A DNA stretch of 64,000 nucleotides from positions 10,546,934 to 10,610,933 of the forward strand of contig NC_071398.1 in NCBI RefSeq assembly GCF_022682495.2. The letters are read 5' to 3'. Origin of the DNA: Desmodus rotundus (Eukaryota; Chordata; Mammalia; Chiroptera; Phyllostomidae). Below, one piece after another: positions 1 through 10,800 of this stretch. Position 1 is the first letter of the stretch; the number at the start of each line of letters is the position of its first letter. The notes below the pieces were generated by a model. The model saw only the letters and a list, made by a program, of their open reading frames with translations, was not told where the DNA came from and did not search any database. A program made the position numbers and the translations under genes.

Positions 1-1454
1 GAGCATCTCCATCTAAAAATACAGGGAACAAAGTAATAAGCAAGGATTCCTTAAAACATTCTTATTAGCAGTGAATTTGTGACACATTAACTATATTGAA
101 AATTGTATTATACTGATAAAAACTCTGGTAATGAAGATTATAAATCAAATAGAAATGTTATTATATATGAGAGGACAACTTAGAATTAATAATTATATTG
201 TTCGATTACTACACTGTTAGAACAAGAATAATAAAATGAAGTGAAAAATATAGAAACATAATTTATTAGAATGGTGTGCTTGAGAACTAATACTTATTTT
301 TGATTTTCAGAATTGCACTCAATTTTAAATTGTAATTGTGTGCAGTACGTGTGTATATGCGAGAGGGAGAGCGAGCAGGAGTGAGAGAGAGCGGTGTGGG
401 CCTTGGTGGCAGACAGATCATTTTAGACCATCTTGTTCAAGGACTTTTTAGTAAGAGATGACAAGCACCTGAGTCCAAACAATGGTTGGGAGGATGAAGA
501 GACTGAGTGTGCCCCTTCCTGGCTCATTTATCCTATTTATCATTTTTTAGTGTCGCAGATATTCTTACATGTCTGAGCCTTAGCACGGGCCAAGAATTAT
601 CTGCAAATGGCACACTGAAACCACAAAGTGACCGATAGAAGAGTACAGTCCCTTTAAATATAAACACTGTCACTTTGTTACCATGGCGACGCGGCTTCCT
701 TCCAATATGCATTAACAAGTTCGAGTTGGCTCTTTTACTTACAAGGCTCGGAATGGCGGTTTTGTGTGCTGAAAGATTAGTCTTTGAGTGTCACCGACTC
801 TGTCGCAGTCAACACTGGCTGCCACACTGTCCCTTGGGAAGGGTTATGGTTTCTCCTGCCAATGGGCAGAGGCAGCTCCTGCTTGGGGTTCCCGAGGAAA
901 ACCACATGGTCTTGCGTGGGGTGGTGACGCTTCAGGCGTCACACAATGAAACGTCTTTCTTTGCAGAAGTAGTTATTTCAGGGTCCTGCTGGCTGTTTAA
1001 TCGTGAGACATAATTTCCGTGTCTAAAATTGCCTATTTTCCTTGCATTGAAGACGTTTTAACATATCTAATTAACAAAAATCTGTGAAGTTCTTGGAGAC
1101 AAATGCATGCTATTCTATGAAAACAATTTTAAAATACTAGCTGTTCTCACTTTGTTGCTAGGAATTTTCAATAACCATTATTAAACCTAAAGGAAAAAAA
1201 ACACTCTGCTTCTTCTGGATCAATGACAAAAACCTATGTGAGAAGCAACTTGATCAAAAAATAATTTCTTTAATTCGGAGTACCCTGATCTTCCAAGGGG
1301 CCCATGCCTGATAAGACCATGAAGCCCCCTGTCCCTGAGTTCTCCCAGTCAGCTGCAAGGTACAGAGGCCTCACATCTCACTCAGTCATCAATCAAAATA
1401 ACTGAAAAGGTGTATTGAGGATATGGGACCCCCAGTAGCAGAGCTCGCACACCC
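1..1454. other. Unclassified AT-rich DNA, no gene seen
   Basis: I see no exon, RNA gene or recognisable transposon here. There is a short GA-rich patch near 361-395. The small open frames around 533-1013 have no protein-like features and no partner exons. Confidence 0.5.
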
Positions 1455-1668
1455 TCAGTGCCGTTAACATTTTAGGTGGAGGACCTCTTTCTTGTGCAGA
1501 AGCATGCTGTGCATTGTAGGAGGTTTAGCGGCAACCCTGGCTTTTACCCACTAAATCCCAGGTGCACTCCTCCACCCAGTTATAAGAACAACAACGTGTG
1601 TTCAAAACTTGGCAGATGTTCCCTAGGCGGGCAACATTGCATCTCCAGTGTGAGAACTTCTGCCCTAC
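1455..1668 (-). mobile_element. MER5A-type hAT-Charlie relic
   Basis: The stretch reads as the reverse complement of the non-autonomous MER5A element. The recognisable parts are the GTGCATTGTAGGAGGTTTAG block, the block on the ACCCACTAAATCCCAGG theme, and the end resembling CAGTGTGAGAACTTCTGCCCT. MER5A is an old mammal-wide DNA transposon moved by a hAT-Charlie transposase. Length is close to the family's roughly 190 bp. The short open frame across it (1476-1688) is a by-product of the repeat. Confidence 0.8.
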
Positions 1669-2295
1669 AGAGAATGTGGAGAGAGTGAACACAAATAGGT
1701 AGAATCTATGTGGATACTCATCCTTTAATCCCTATGTAACCCATAGAGAAAGGCAAGCATGCATTTTTAAAAACAAGAGCTAACATACGTTTATAAGTAC
1801 GAGGCTTATGAATTAGCAACAGTACCGATGGGGAATTTCACAGTTCTCTAACTGATTAGGAAACATAAAAAGTTTATGTTGCTATCCTGTTGTAAATTTT
1901 GCACAGTTTTTAAAGCTTATTTTCTAATTAGTGTAATTAAAACCAAATTTTATATTTGGGCAAGGTGATAGATTATGTCAACTGCTCTTTCTTCATCTTA
2001 GTTTGAATGTTTAAATAGCACATTCGTGATGTCTTTGTACTCAGTGAAGTCAGGAGTTGTGAGGCATTTGATGAAATGAAATAGAGCACATCCTATAATT
2101 TTGTGAAGCAGCATTTTGAAAGAAATAAACCTTATCTGATCAAGCTCCAGAATCTAATCTTACCTACTTATATAAAATTTTCATAGTCTAGATTTTTGCT
2201 TATTATACAACCTGAAAATTTTTCCTACATTACATTCTTATAAAGGATGAGAAAGCGTTATTGAGAAAGCCTTAGCCTATTCCACAAAGTAAATA

Positions 2296-2327
<32 letters not shown>

Positions 2328-2421
2328 ATAGTTTATAAAATACCATGTCGCTTAAATCAATTGCATTCATTAGTTGAGGTTTTTTTGGTTTTTTTTTTCC
2401 TCTAAGTTATAAATACCAACT
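1669..2421. other. Unclassified DNA with a trinucleotide microsatellite
   Basis: No gene or transposon is recognised. It contains the (ATG)n run listed separately and T-rich tracts near 2381-2400. Confidence 0.5.
2296..2328 (+). repeat. (ATG)n microsatellite
   Basis: About ten uninterrupted ATG/GAT triplets. This is a simple sequence repeat, probably length-polymorphic. Confidence 0.9.
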
Positions 2422-2526
2422 AGACTTGGCTATTTTTTTTAATTTTAATTTTTTATTGTTATTCAATTACAGTTGTGTGCTTTTTCTCCCCATCCCTCCA
2501 TCCCACCCCAAGACTTGGCTATTTTT
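2422..2526 (-). mobile_element. 73-bp L1 3' stub with perfect 16-bp TSD
   Basis: The sequence at 2438-2510 is an antisense L1 3' terminus. It begins with a T-rich tract (the reversed poly-A tail) followed by TTATTGTTATTCAATTACAG and a C-rich tail. It is flanked by two identical copies of AGACTTGGCTATTTTT at 2422-2437 and 2511-2526. This is the hallmark of target-primed reverse transcription with extreme 5' truncation. The perfect duplication suggests a fairly young insertion. The same L1 end occurs at 28251-28363. Confidence 0.9.
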
Positions 2527-5287
2527 AACAAAACTCCAAATGCTACTATTAAGATATCTTATGGAATTCAGGAGCAGGAATGGAGACAGAATAAGGAAGA
2601 GGAGCTAGAAATCATGAAATTTTTCCCCAACTCTCTGCCGTTCAGCCCACAAGAAAGAATATCCCCAAAAGAAAACATGAGTTTTGACTGTCCAGGAGAA
2701 ACCATTATTGTAATATTTCATTGCCCAAATTCTTAATTTCTAGCTAGAAAAATATTTTGGATCAGAGGTGAAGATATAAACTGTGTCTAGAGCTCGTGGG
2801 TGAGATTTAATATACAGTGTGGATAAGGGGACTCAGTCAAGGAGATTAAGGAAACCGGTGAGAGAGAATGGGGAATTTCTGCCATCGGGGAAGATTCCTA
2901 CTGAGATTTATTACAAAATGTACCACTAGAAGAATAATCTGTCATTTGGACCAATTAGCTGCTGCTGCTGCTACTACTAATAGTATTATCACTACTCTTA
3001 CTATTACTACCATCACCACCACCACCAACGTTGCCACCACTCCTGATTCTAGTGACCTAGAAGCCACTCTGACAATGGATTTCGATTACCCCACTGGATT
3101 TTGATGGACGTGACATATTCTACATAAGTCCCTAGGCTATCAGTGGTTAAATCCATACATAGGGTTCTCCACCATCCATTCTATCTTTGGGAAGTGGGGA
3201 AGATACATTTAGCCAACATTAAAGTAAATGTCTAGTTTTAAGGGTTTTTTTTTTTCAGGCAGAGCATCTTTTTGATCAGTGTGCCACAGGCAGAGCGGAG
3301 CCGTAGCGGGGTCCTCCACGCTTGGATGCACTCCCCTCTGCAGAGGCTGTCCTTGGCCAGCTCTGCCTGGGCTGCAGTGCCAGCAGGGAAAACAGCTTCA
3401 TTCAAGTCCCCTTATCAGAAGACATTGGTGCCCTCTGTGTTAGGGGTGGCAGAAGCCTGGGTGCCATAGTACTTCCTGATACTGTTAAAAGTCAGACTCT
3501 CCAGAAAAGCCCAGAAGGAAATGACGCGCTCATTCCATTTTTGAAAGTGACAATGACATGTCAATAATTCCTCAGTTTAATGATAGAGGAGGTATTTCAT
3601 GCACATAATCACATCCTGTCCGTTCCAAACCTCTGGTTTATCTGAAAAAAAAAAAGTATCAGTACCAGGGACGTTTTTTTTCCTCCCAAGCCAGGGGTGT
3701 TCCCATTACATCGTGCTGAAGGACGACAATCAAGTTCTCATTTTAAGCAGTAAATAGGCAGACATTTAGGTTCACCATTAAAAACATTATTGAGTTTTAA
3801 ACATATTTTAAATGTGACATATCTACAAGGTGCTAGACTAAACCTGACAATCGACATTGAGTTAACATTACGTTCAAACCCTCCCTTTTAAACGTGCCAC
3901 CTATAGAAATGGAGGGAACAGTGATACTGGTCTCTGTGCAAGCAGAAGCCAGTTTGGTATTTGGTTTGGATGAACATGGAGGACATTGCAGGTAGTGCAA
4001 CATAAATAGCCTGAATCTGTTCCCTGCCTCGGTCTTTGTTTTAATTAGCATTACAAAAGAGAAACGTTGCATATATTAAGCATAATTTCTAACCTCAGAA
4101 AGAGAATGTTACCTTAAGTTCCACAGTTAGCATAAACTGAATTACTGTTGCAGCTCAGGGGAGGATATATTTAGGCTTGTTTGTAAAATGTAAATTAGAG
4201 TAAGTGTTATGGTGTCATAAGTTAGTTGAATTACCTGCTTCAGAACCTGAAGCAGCTCCTCTCCTTCTGAATAATTAAGAAATCCCGTTAAAAAGTATGT
4301 GGGCCCGTGTGCAACCATGTGTGAGTGTGAATCTGTCATTCTGCGTACGTAAGCATAGACATATGTGTACAGATGTACACGTTGAATAAATTCAAGCTTT
4401 AACTCCCAGACATGAAGGCCTCTCGAGAATATGTGATCTCTTCATCTTTTCCGGCTGTGATAAAATAGTAACAATAATAATAATGAACCCTCTTTAACCT
4501 GGTGAGCCTAGGGGAAGGTAATTAGCACTAATTACAGTTATTATAAAATAGACCTATTCCTGCTAATTAGTAGTGTTTCAGAAGGCACTCATTTTTATGA
4601 TGCAGAGGAAGGGATGGAGGGTAGTAGAAGAATAGTGAAGGGAGGGAGTGTCCTGGTTCAGCTTCTAAAACCTGATGTGCTGGGGATGGAGTCGGTGCTG
4701 CTGGCAGTTGGGGACTGGGCAGCTGTCCTGCAGAGTCCCACCTTTTGAGCAACTACTCTATGAGCCTCATTGTCTTGCTTTCAAAATGCTTTATCTGATA
4801 TCTTTTCATCACAAGTTAAAAATCATCTGTCTAACATGAATAATTATTGAAAGAGCACTGCTTTGGAGAATATGCTCAGGGAGAACAGATTCCATCACAA
4901 CTACAACAAGAGGAAAGCAGGGAGCCTGCTTGTGCACCTAGACTCAGTCAGCACCAAATTCCCTTTATGCTGGAGATAAAACCCCAATTTTCTTTAGGGA
5001 ACAGTGGCTTCTCCACCCTTAAGCCATGTAATTGGTCTCAGCTCCGGACATGTTTTTACACACTCCTGATCTCTGTAAGTTGGTTCAGAGGTAGGCATAC
5101 GATACTGGTGAGACCGAAGGACCACCAGTTTCAGACCACCATTGGAGCTACTGAAAAGGTTAGTTCTCTTCTGCTGAGGTTGCTAAATTTTGCAACAACG
5201 AATAGACTCTGTCTAGGTATGGAACTTATAACTTCATGTTTGGGAAGGTAAGTAGAGTTAAAGGAAAGATAGAGACCTCTCTTTGCC
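2527..5287. other. Unclassified DNA, no gene seen
   Basis: There is no convincing exon or repeat. A degenerate CTG/CTA/ACC-rich triplet patch lies at 2958-3040. A run of TAAT-core sites sits at 4520-4575 (see findings). The 134-codon open frame at 4847-5251 starts at TTG and shows no domain. Confidence 0.5.
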
Positions 5288-5588
5288 CCTGGCTCTATCT
5301 CTTTAAAAAAAATTATTGGGTTGACATTGATTAATAAAACTGTACAACTCAAAAAACATCATTTGCATGCTGCATCATGCCCTCATTGCCCAAAGTAAAG
5401 TCTCTTTCCATCCCCATTTTGCCCACTTCCACCTGCCCGCACTCCTCTTTCCCTCTGGCTATCAATGTACTGTTGTGTGTATATATATATTGTTATATAT
5501 ATATATATTTTGCTTAATCCCTCCATCTTTGTTCACCCAGCCCCCAACACCCCTCCTGTCTGACAGTTGTCAATCTGAAAAGTACAAA
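5288..5588 (-). mobile_element. Antisense L1 3'-UTR fragment
   Basis: It reads as the reverse of an L1 3' end: a T-rich start, then ATTGGGTTGACATTG, AATAAAACTG, a pyrimidine-rich middle, and the CCCCTCCTGTCTGACAG block. A related fragment lies at 45065-45395. An AT-dinucleotide tract has expanded inside it at about 5478-5510. It abuts the HAL1 that follows in the opposite orientation. Confidence 0.75.
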
Positions 5589-5986
5589 AGCTGAATGAAA
5601 ATTTCCCTAGAGAGATTCAGAGGCAGATTTGATCCGACAGAAGAAAGCATCAGTGAACTCAGAAATGAGACAGTAGGAATTATTGAGTCTGAGCCACAGA
5701 AAGAAAATGATTGAAGAAAAGCAAACAGAACCTAAGAGATGTTAGGACATCATCAAGAGAACCAGCATATACATTGTGGGAGTTACAGAAGGAGAAGAGA
5801 GAGGAAAAGGGTCAGAAAAAATATTTGAGGATATAATGGTTAAAAAGGTCTCATATTTGATGAACAACATGAATAAACCCATCCAAGGAGCTCAGTGAAC
5901 TCAAACATGAGCTCAAAGAGACCTACCACAAGACACATTATAATCCAACTTTCAAAAGTCAAAGAAAAAGGGAATGTTGAACTTAT
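5589..5986 (+). mobile_element. HAL1 element, left part (ORF1 remnant)
   Basis: This stretch resembles L1 ORF1, the RNA-binding chaperone of the L1 particle. The features seen are a segment rich in GAGACAGTAGGAATTATTGAG-type coding for a charged helix, then a run corresponding to the ORF1 RNA-recognition region. It is interrupted by stops and is not functional. At about 5986 it breaks into an unrelated L1 ORF2 segment and resumes at 6836, so a later insertion split it. Because ORF1 is followed by a 3' UTR with no ORF2 of its own, HAL1 ('half-L1') fits better than a full L1. Confidence 0.75.
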
Positions 5987-6835
5987 AAAACTCAATACCA
6001 AAAAGCAGACAATCCAATTCAAAAGTTGGAAAAGGACCTGAACAGACACTTTTCCAAAGAAGACATACAGCCAATAGACATATGAAAAGATACTCGGTGT
6101 CACTAATCATCAGAGAAATGCAAATTAAAACCACAATGAGACGTCACCTCACAGTGGTCAGAATGGCCATCATCAATAAATCAACAAACAAGTGCTGGGG
6201 AGGATGTGGAGCAAGGGAAACCCTTTTGCATGGTTGATGGGAATGCAGACAGGTACAGCCACAATGGAAAGCAGCATGGAAGATACCTCAATATTTTAAA
6301 AATGGAACTGCCTTATGAGCCAGTAATTCCACTTCTGGGAATATATCCAAAGAAACCCAAAACATTAATTCAAAATAACATAAGTACCCCTATGTTTATC
6401 GCAGTTTTATTTACAATCACCAAGCTATGGAAGTGGCCCAAGTATCCATCAATAGATAATAAAACAACTGTGGCACATTTACACAGTGGAATACTGCTCT
6501 GTTGTAAACAAGAAGAAAATTTCACCCTTTGTGACAGCATGGATGGACCTGGAGAACACAATGCTGAGTGAAATAAGCCAGTCAGAGAAAGACAAACACC
6601 ACATGATCTCACTCACATGTGGAATCTAATGAACAAACTGAACTAACAAGGAAAACAGAGACAGACTTATAGAGAGAGCAAGCTGACAACTTTGGGGGAT
6701 TGGGATTAGGGGGTGGAAGTATCGAGCCAAAAGGAAAAAGGACTCATGGACATGGACAACAGTGTGGTGATTGCACGGGGCAGGGGAGTGTAAGGGGAAT
6801 ATATGCTAATGGAAAAAAATACAATAAAAAAGAGA
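5987..6835 (+). mobile_element. 5'-truncated L1 inserted in HAL1 (ORF2 C-terminus plus 3' UTR)
   Basis: The sense strand encodes remnants of the ORF2 C-terminal region. The cysteine-rich block around AGTGCTGGGGAGGATGTGG is the usual KCWxGCG motif near 6190-6210, followed by a PLLGIYP-like segment at about 6330-6350. The L1 3' UTR follows (ATAAGCCAGTCAGAGAAAGA, then GACATGGACAACAGTGTGG) and ends in an A-rich tail near 6820-6835. Frameshifts and stops make it inactive. The 121-codon open frame at 6206-6571 is part of this ORF2 remnant, not a host gene. A clean TSD could not be read. Confidence 0.85.
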
Positions 6836-7470
6836 AAAGAAAGCAGGAAGAGAGAAGCAATCTGTCAAATACAAGGAATCCTCAATAAGTATCATCACAT
6901 TTCTCACGAGAAATTTTAGAAGCCAGAACATAGTGATCCGATATATTCAACATGCTAAAAGAAAATAATCTGTCAACCAAGAATATTATATCTGGCAAAA
7001 CTATCCTCCTTCAGAAGTGAGGGAGAAATTAAGACATTCACAGATAAACAAAAGATGAGAGAGTCTGTGTCCACTCTACTTACCCTGTAAGAAATGCTCA
7101 AGGGAGTCTACAAGGTGGAAGGAAAATGCACGAGACAGTAATTAAAGCTGCATGGAGAGATAAGATCTCAAAAAAGGTCAACACGTGGGCAAGTACAGGA
7201 GGTAGTATTATTGTGACAGTGGTTTGGAATTGCACTTTTTGTTTTTACATGATTTCAGAGACTAATGCGTTTAACAAAAAGGTACAATTATTATTGAAAA
7301 AGTTAGTATTATGTAACTTCGGTTTGTTGCTCCAAATCTTGTTTTTTTCATAATTTAAAAGGCTGATGCATTTAAAAATTAGTTTATATTTTTGAGGACA
7401 CAATCTATATATAAAGATGTAATTTCTGACACCAACACTGAAAGGGTGGGGACAGAGCTGTAAAGACGCT
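6836..7470 (+). mobile_element. HAL1 element, right part (ORF1 C-terminus and 3' end)
   Basis: This continues the element at 5589-5986. It encodes the C-terminal domain of L1-type ORF1, with readable fragments matching the YPAKLS and SEGEIKTF signatures near 6985-7040 and a block resembling LQEMLKGV near 7090-7110. A 3' UTR follows directly with no ORF2, ending in the block around AACACTGAAAGGGTGGGGAC at 7433-7455. The ORF is broken by stops. Confidence 0.75.
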
Positions 7471-8865
7471 CCTTTCTTATTTTAGAAACACTATCCTTTA
7501 CCTCTGAGTACAGAATTATTTTTCTTAGTAACATTTATAAAAATTCCAAACCCTCGGTCGCAAGACTTCTGATATATATGTTCTATGAACAGTCATGCCT
7601 CCTATTGAATGTGTCTCTCTTAAGTAAAAGCGTGAATTTGCGAGTTGTTGGCAAAACAATCCTTATTTTTAATGTCCTATACAATATCTCATACCTTTTA
7701 TATTAATGTGTTCTTATTTCCTTCTCTCTGTGATCGTGAGCATCCAGAGTTCTAAACATTAATGCCTAGAGCTTTTTCAGTGGAGTAAGACTCAGGTGTT
7801 CAGTTTGGGGTGTGGTGACAATCCACATGAATTGGGAAAGAAACAAATTGTCACCATGTGGTTCTTTAGTCCTCATCACCATTGAAGAATAATTTGACTT
7901 ATTCAATATGCATAGGTCAAAATTTCAAACTGTTACTTAAAGTGGATGAGCATCATTTGCAAAAGAAATAAGAATCTATGGAATGTCCCAGCCATTTTTA
8001 TAGAAAGCATGTTGCAAAAATCTCTCCTTCCTTTTTCCACTGCACCTGCTTTCTGTCACACGTACCACTGGTTTGCCCTCCAGCTCACCCATCACATTCC
8101 CATTCAGAAGGCAAACTGCACCAGTGACTTCACGTAGAATAGCTCCAGATGTTCCAGTTGCTCCTGGGCAAGGATGAATGAACATTTTAAGTACTAGGTA
8201 GTGGAAGCATTCAAATATCTGTAATGTCTGATTTGTAGAAAGACGATTGAATGGATATCCTATACTTACAATGCACTGCAAAGCTAGGAAGGAAGTAGAC
8301 TGCTAAAATTTGTCAAGCTAAGAAAAATCTTGTCAGCCTGAGGACAACACTGAAGTGAACAGTTTGATGTTGTTGTTTTCTCAAGCTTTGCATATTGTAT
8401 TGCTTGTAACTCCCCCAAAGCAGCCCTGAGGGTTGCCTCTCTGATTCACTAGAACAGGGCAACACCCTCTACAGTGGCGAACCCATCATCTAGCTGAGAA
8501 GTGTCTTGACTTTTTGGTGATTTGAGTGCCCAACTCTGTTTGATAAACACATACTGAGTTCACTACCCAGTTGATATCTTGTTTTATTAACTACCTTTTC
8601 AGTATAATAGCTGAGGATCCAAAGTCCATTAAAATGGCATCTTATGAATGTGGATATGGACAAAGTGAGTATTCAAAAATACTTGCTAACATACAGTTTC
8701 TTCCTTGTTAGAGTTTAGTAAGTCACATACAACTAGCAATGACACAATGTGATATATGATTATTTATGACGAAATATATATAGAACACTATAGAAATCCA
8801 TCGAATATCTGATTTTTACTAAATAAAAGTGCTTCAGGTACTTTAGAGAGGGGTTGGTATTAGAC
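7471..8865. other. Unclassified DNA, no gene seen
   Basis: No repeat or coding segment could be recognised. The open frames at 7946-8281 on either strand lack protein features. Confidence 0.5.
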
Positions 8866-9335
8866 AGATGAGTATTTATTTTAAACGTGGAGATAGACAT
8901 GCCGCGAGCAAACAGGGAGCAAAAAAATTAGAAATCACTTTGAGGAAACTGAGTTCAGCAACAGTGCCAGACTCAATGACAGTGAGAGATGAGGCTGTGG
9001 AGCATGGGAGGGATTCAATACTGAGAGGACAGGGCCATAAATGTGTTGGAAAAAGAATAGACCCGGAAGGGGACATGATTCAACCTGTGGTCTTAGAAAA
9101 ATCCATTCAAGTAGAATCACCAAAAGGGGACTTGAGGCAGAGAAGCATAGGAAGCCAGTGTTCCTACCCAAGTGACAGGCAAGGAAAGCTCCAACCAAGA
9201 CAATGGCAGTGAAAACCCGAGAGGAGGTGACAGCTTCCAAAGATTCTGTAGAAGTATAATTGGCAGGATGTTGAAGCTGATGCTCTGTCCCGGGAGAGAA
9301 AGGAGTGGATGATGGCTTTTAGATTTTGAAATTGT
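8866..9335. repeat. Possible ancient interspersed repeat, family not assigned
   Basis: Purine-rich text with phrases such as GAGAGGACAGGGCCATAAAT and a tail around GTCCCGGGAGAGAAAGGAGT resembles an old mammal-wide repeat that I know by pattern but cannot name. A possible relative is at 44580-44930. The 114-codon open frame here is likely incidental. Confidence 0.35.
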
Positions 9336-9925
9336 GTGGCAGAATGGCAGTACAGTTAACAGATAGGAAAATAACTAAATAATCGTTCTCAGTAGATGGG
9401 TCAACTACAACAGTACAGTAGTAGCTTTTCGAACCACTCTGACGAGGGTTGTATGGTCAGATCTAAACTCTTAGGGAAAGAGCATGAGGATGGATTAGTT
9501 TTGTCTGCAGTGGGCACAGGATGAGATTACCTTTGTTTGGATCTCAGATACTTTCCATCCTTGGTCTTATATGGGGAAAAAAGGAAACAAGAAATAAGAC
9601 AAAAAAGAAAGAAACAAGAAATAAACTAGTTTATTTGATTTATCTCTAATTGGTTTATTTCGTATTTTATCTTCCAAAGTTGTTACCATATCAGAATAGA
9701 GTGCAGGAACAAAGATATTAAAGTCATAATATACTCACTAGACACAATACAGTTAATTGGGAAGGAAGCTACCATTGAAGGATCATTCTATAACAACAAC
9801 AACAAAAAAGCATGTTCTTCAAGTAAAACAAAGTCTATACATATGACTCCAGAGTTTCCCATACTGACTTTACTTCATGAATCACATTTGCTTTTTATGG
9901 AACAATAGGCAGATCTAAGGAAATA
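9336..9925. other. Unclassified DNA, no gene seen
   Basis: Nothing recognised beyond A-rich patches near 9575-9620. Confidence 0.5.
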
Positions 9926-10160
9926 ATATAGTGATAGCGAACACGTATGTAAAAGAACATCAGTCGTGTTCTGGCAAATGTATTTTTTATGAACTCAATG
10001 AATGCTCACAACAGTAGTATTACCAACCCCATTTTGTTGATGAAAAACAGAGGCAAGAGTTCTTAAACAGCTTGCCCATGCTCACACAGCCAGGAAGTGG
10101 TAAAACCAGAATTTGAAGCAAAGCGGTCCGACTCCAAAGCCCACTGACCGTATTGGACAA
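9926..10160 (-). mobile_element. MIR SINE
   Basis: Antisense MIR, an ancient tRNA-derived mammalian SINE. The diagnostic part is the conserved core, read here as CCCATTTTGTTGATGAAAAA, then CAGAGGCAAGAGTTCTTAAA, CACACAGCCAGGAAGTGG and GACTCCAAAGCCC. Confidence 0.85.
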
Positions 10161-10714
10161 TACGGTGTACTGTATGCGAAAGCATTCCGTGTGGAAGGGC
10201 AAAGGGAGTCTTTTCAAAGCAATGCCCATGTGACATGGAGTTGGTAATATGAAACCCGAGGGAATATCAAATGTCAGTGCCAGGCAAGTAACAGAAATGA
10301 ATGAAGCAGGCTGGGAGCAGAGGGGAACTAAATCACGCATTTCCTGTCTGAAGAGAGTGGCTACAGCTCAAAGTCAGCAACGCTGGCCCACAGCTGACAG
10401 CGTGTATTCATCTTAGTGAGGCCAGAAATCCAGAATTTTATGGGCAATCCATCTATTTTTCAGTAATGGGACCAAGTAAAAATCGTTCAGTGACGATATG
10501 GGGAAAAAAGCAAGCAGAAATAAAAACAAAACCACGTCACTGGGTACATTTTAGCCTCAGACTTCTGAGCAACTTTTCTCTAGGCAGGGAGCCACCAACT
10601 GATTGACCTAAACACTCGAGCCAAGTGGCCCCTGTGCTGGGCATCAGGCTTGGTTTAGGCCTCGGTGTGTTTTCTTATTCGTCACACCCTAAAACCAGAC
10701 ACTGAGGACTTGAG
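10161..10714. other. Unclassified DNA, no gene seen
   Basis: The antisense open frame at 10020-10340 overlaps the MIR and has no recognisable domain. No other structure was found. Confidence 0.5.
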
Positions 10715-10800
10715 ATCTATTCAGTCATATAATCAGTTGTGTGACCCTGGGGAAATTGCCTTTCCCTTTCTCAGCCTTTGATTGTTAGTGAAAGTTTTAA
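10715..10800 (+). mobile_element. MIR SINE fragment
   Basis: The sense MIR core is visible as GTGTGACCCTGGGGAAATTG followed by a CTCAGCCT block. Confidence 0.65.

Noticed and set aside
4847..5251. 134-codon open frame
   Set aside because: It begins at TTG, composition is random-like, and there are no flanking splice sites or known motif.
5478..5510. AT-dinucleotide palindrome as a cruciform or origin
   Set aside because: A short AT microsatellite within an L1 3'-UTR fragment; no further support.
6206..6571. 121-codon open frame with a PLLGIYP-like segment
   Set aside because: This is a fragment of L1 ORF2, explained by the L1 at 5987-6835.
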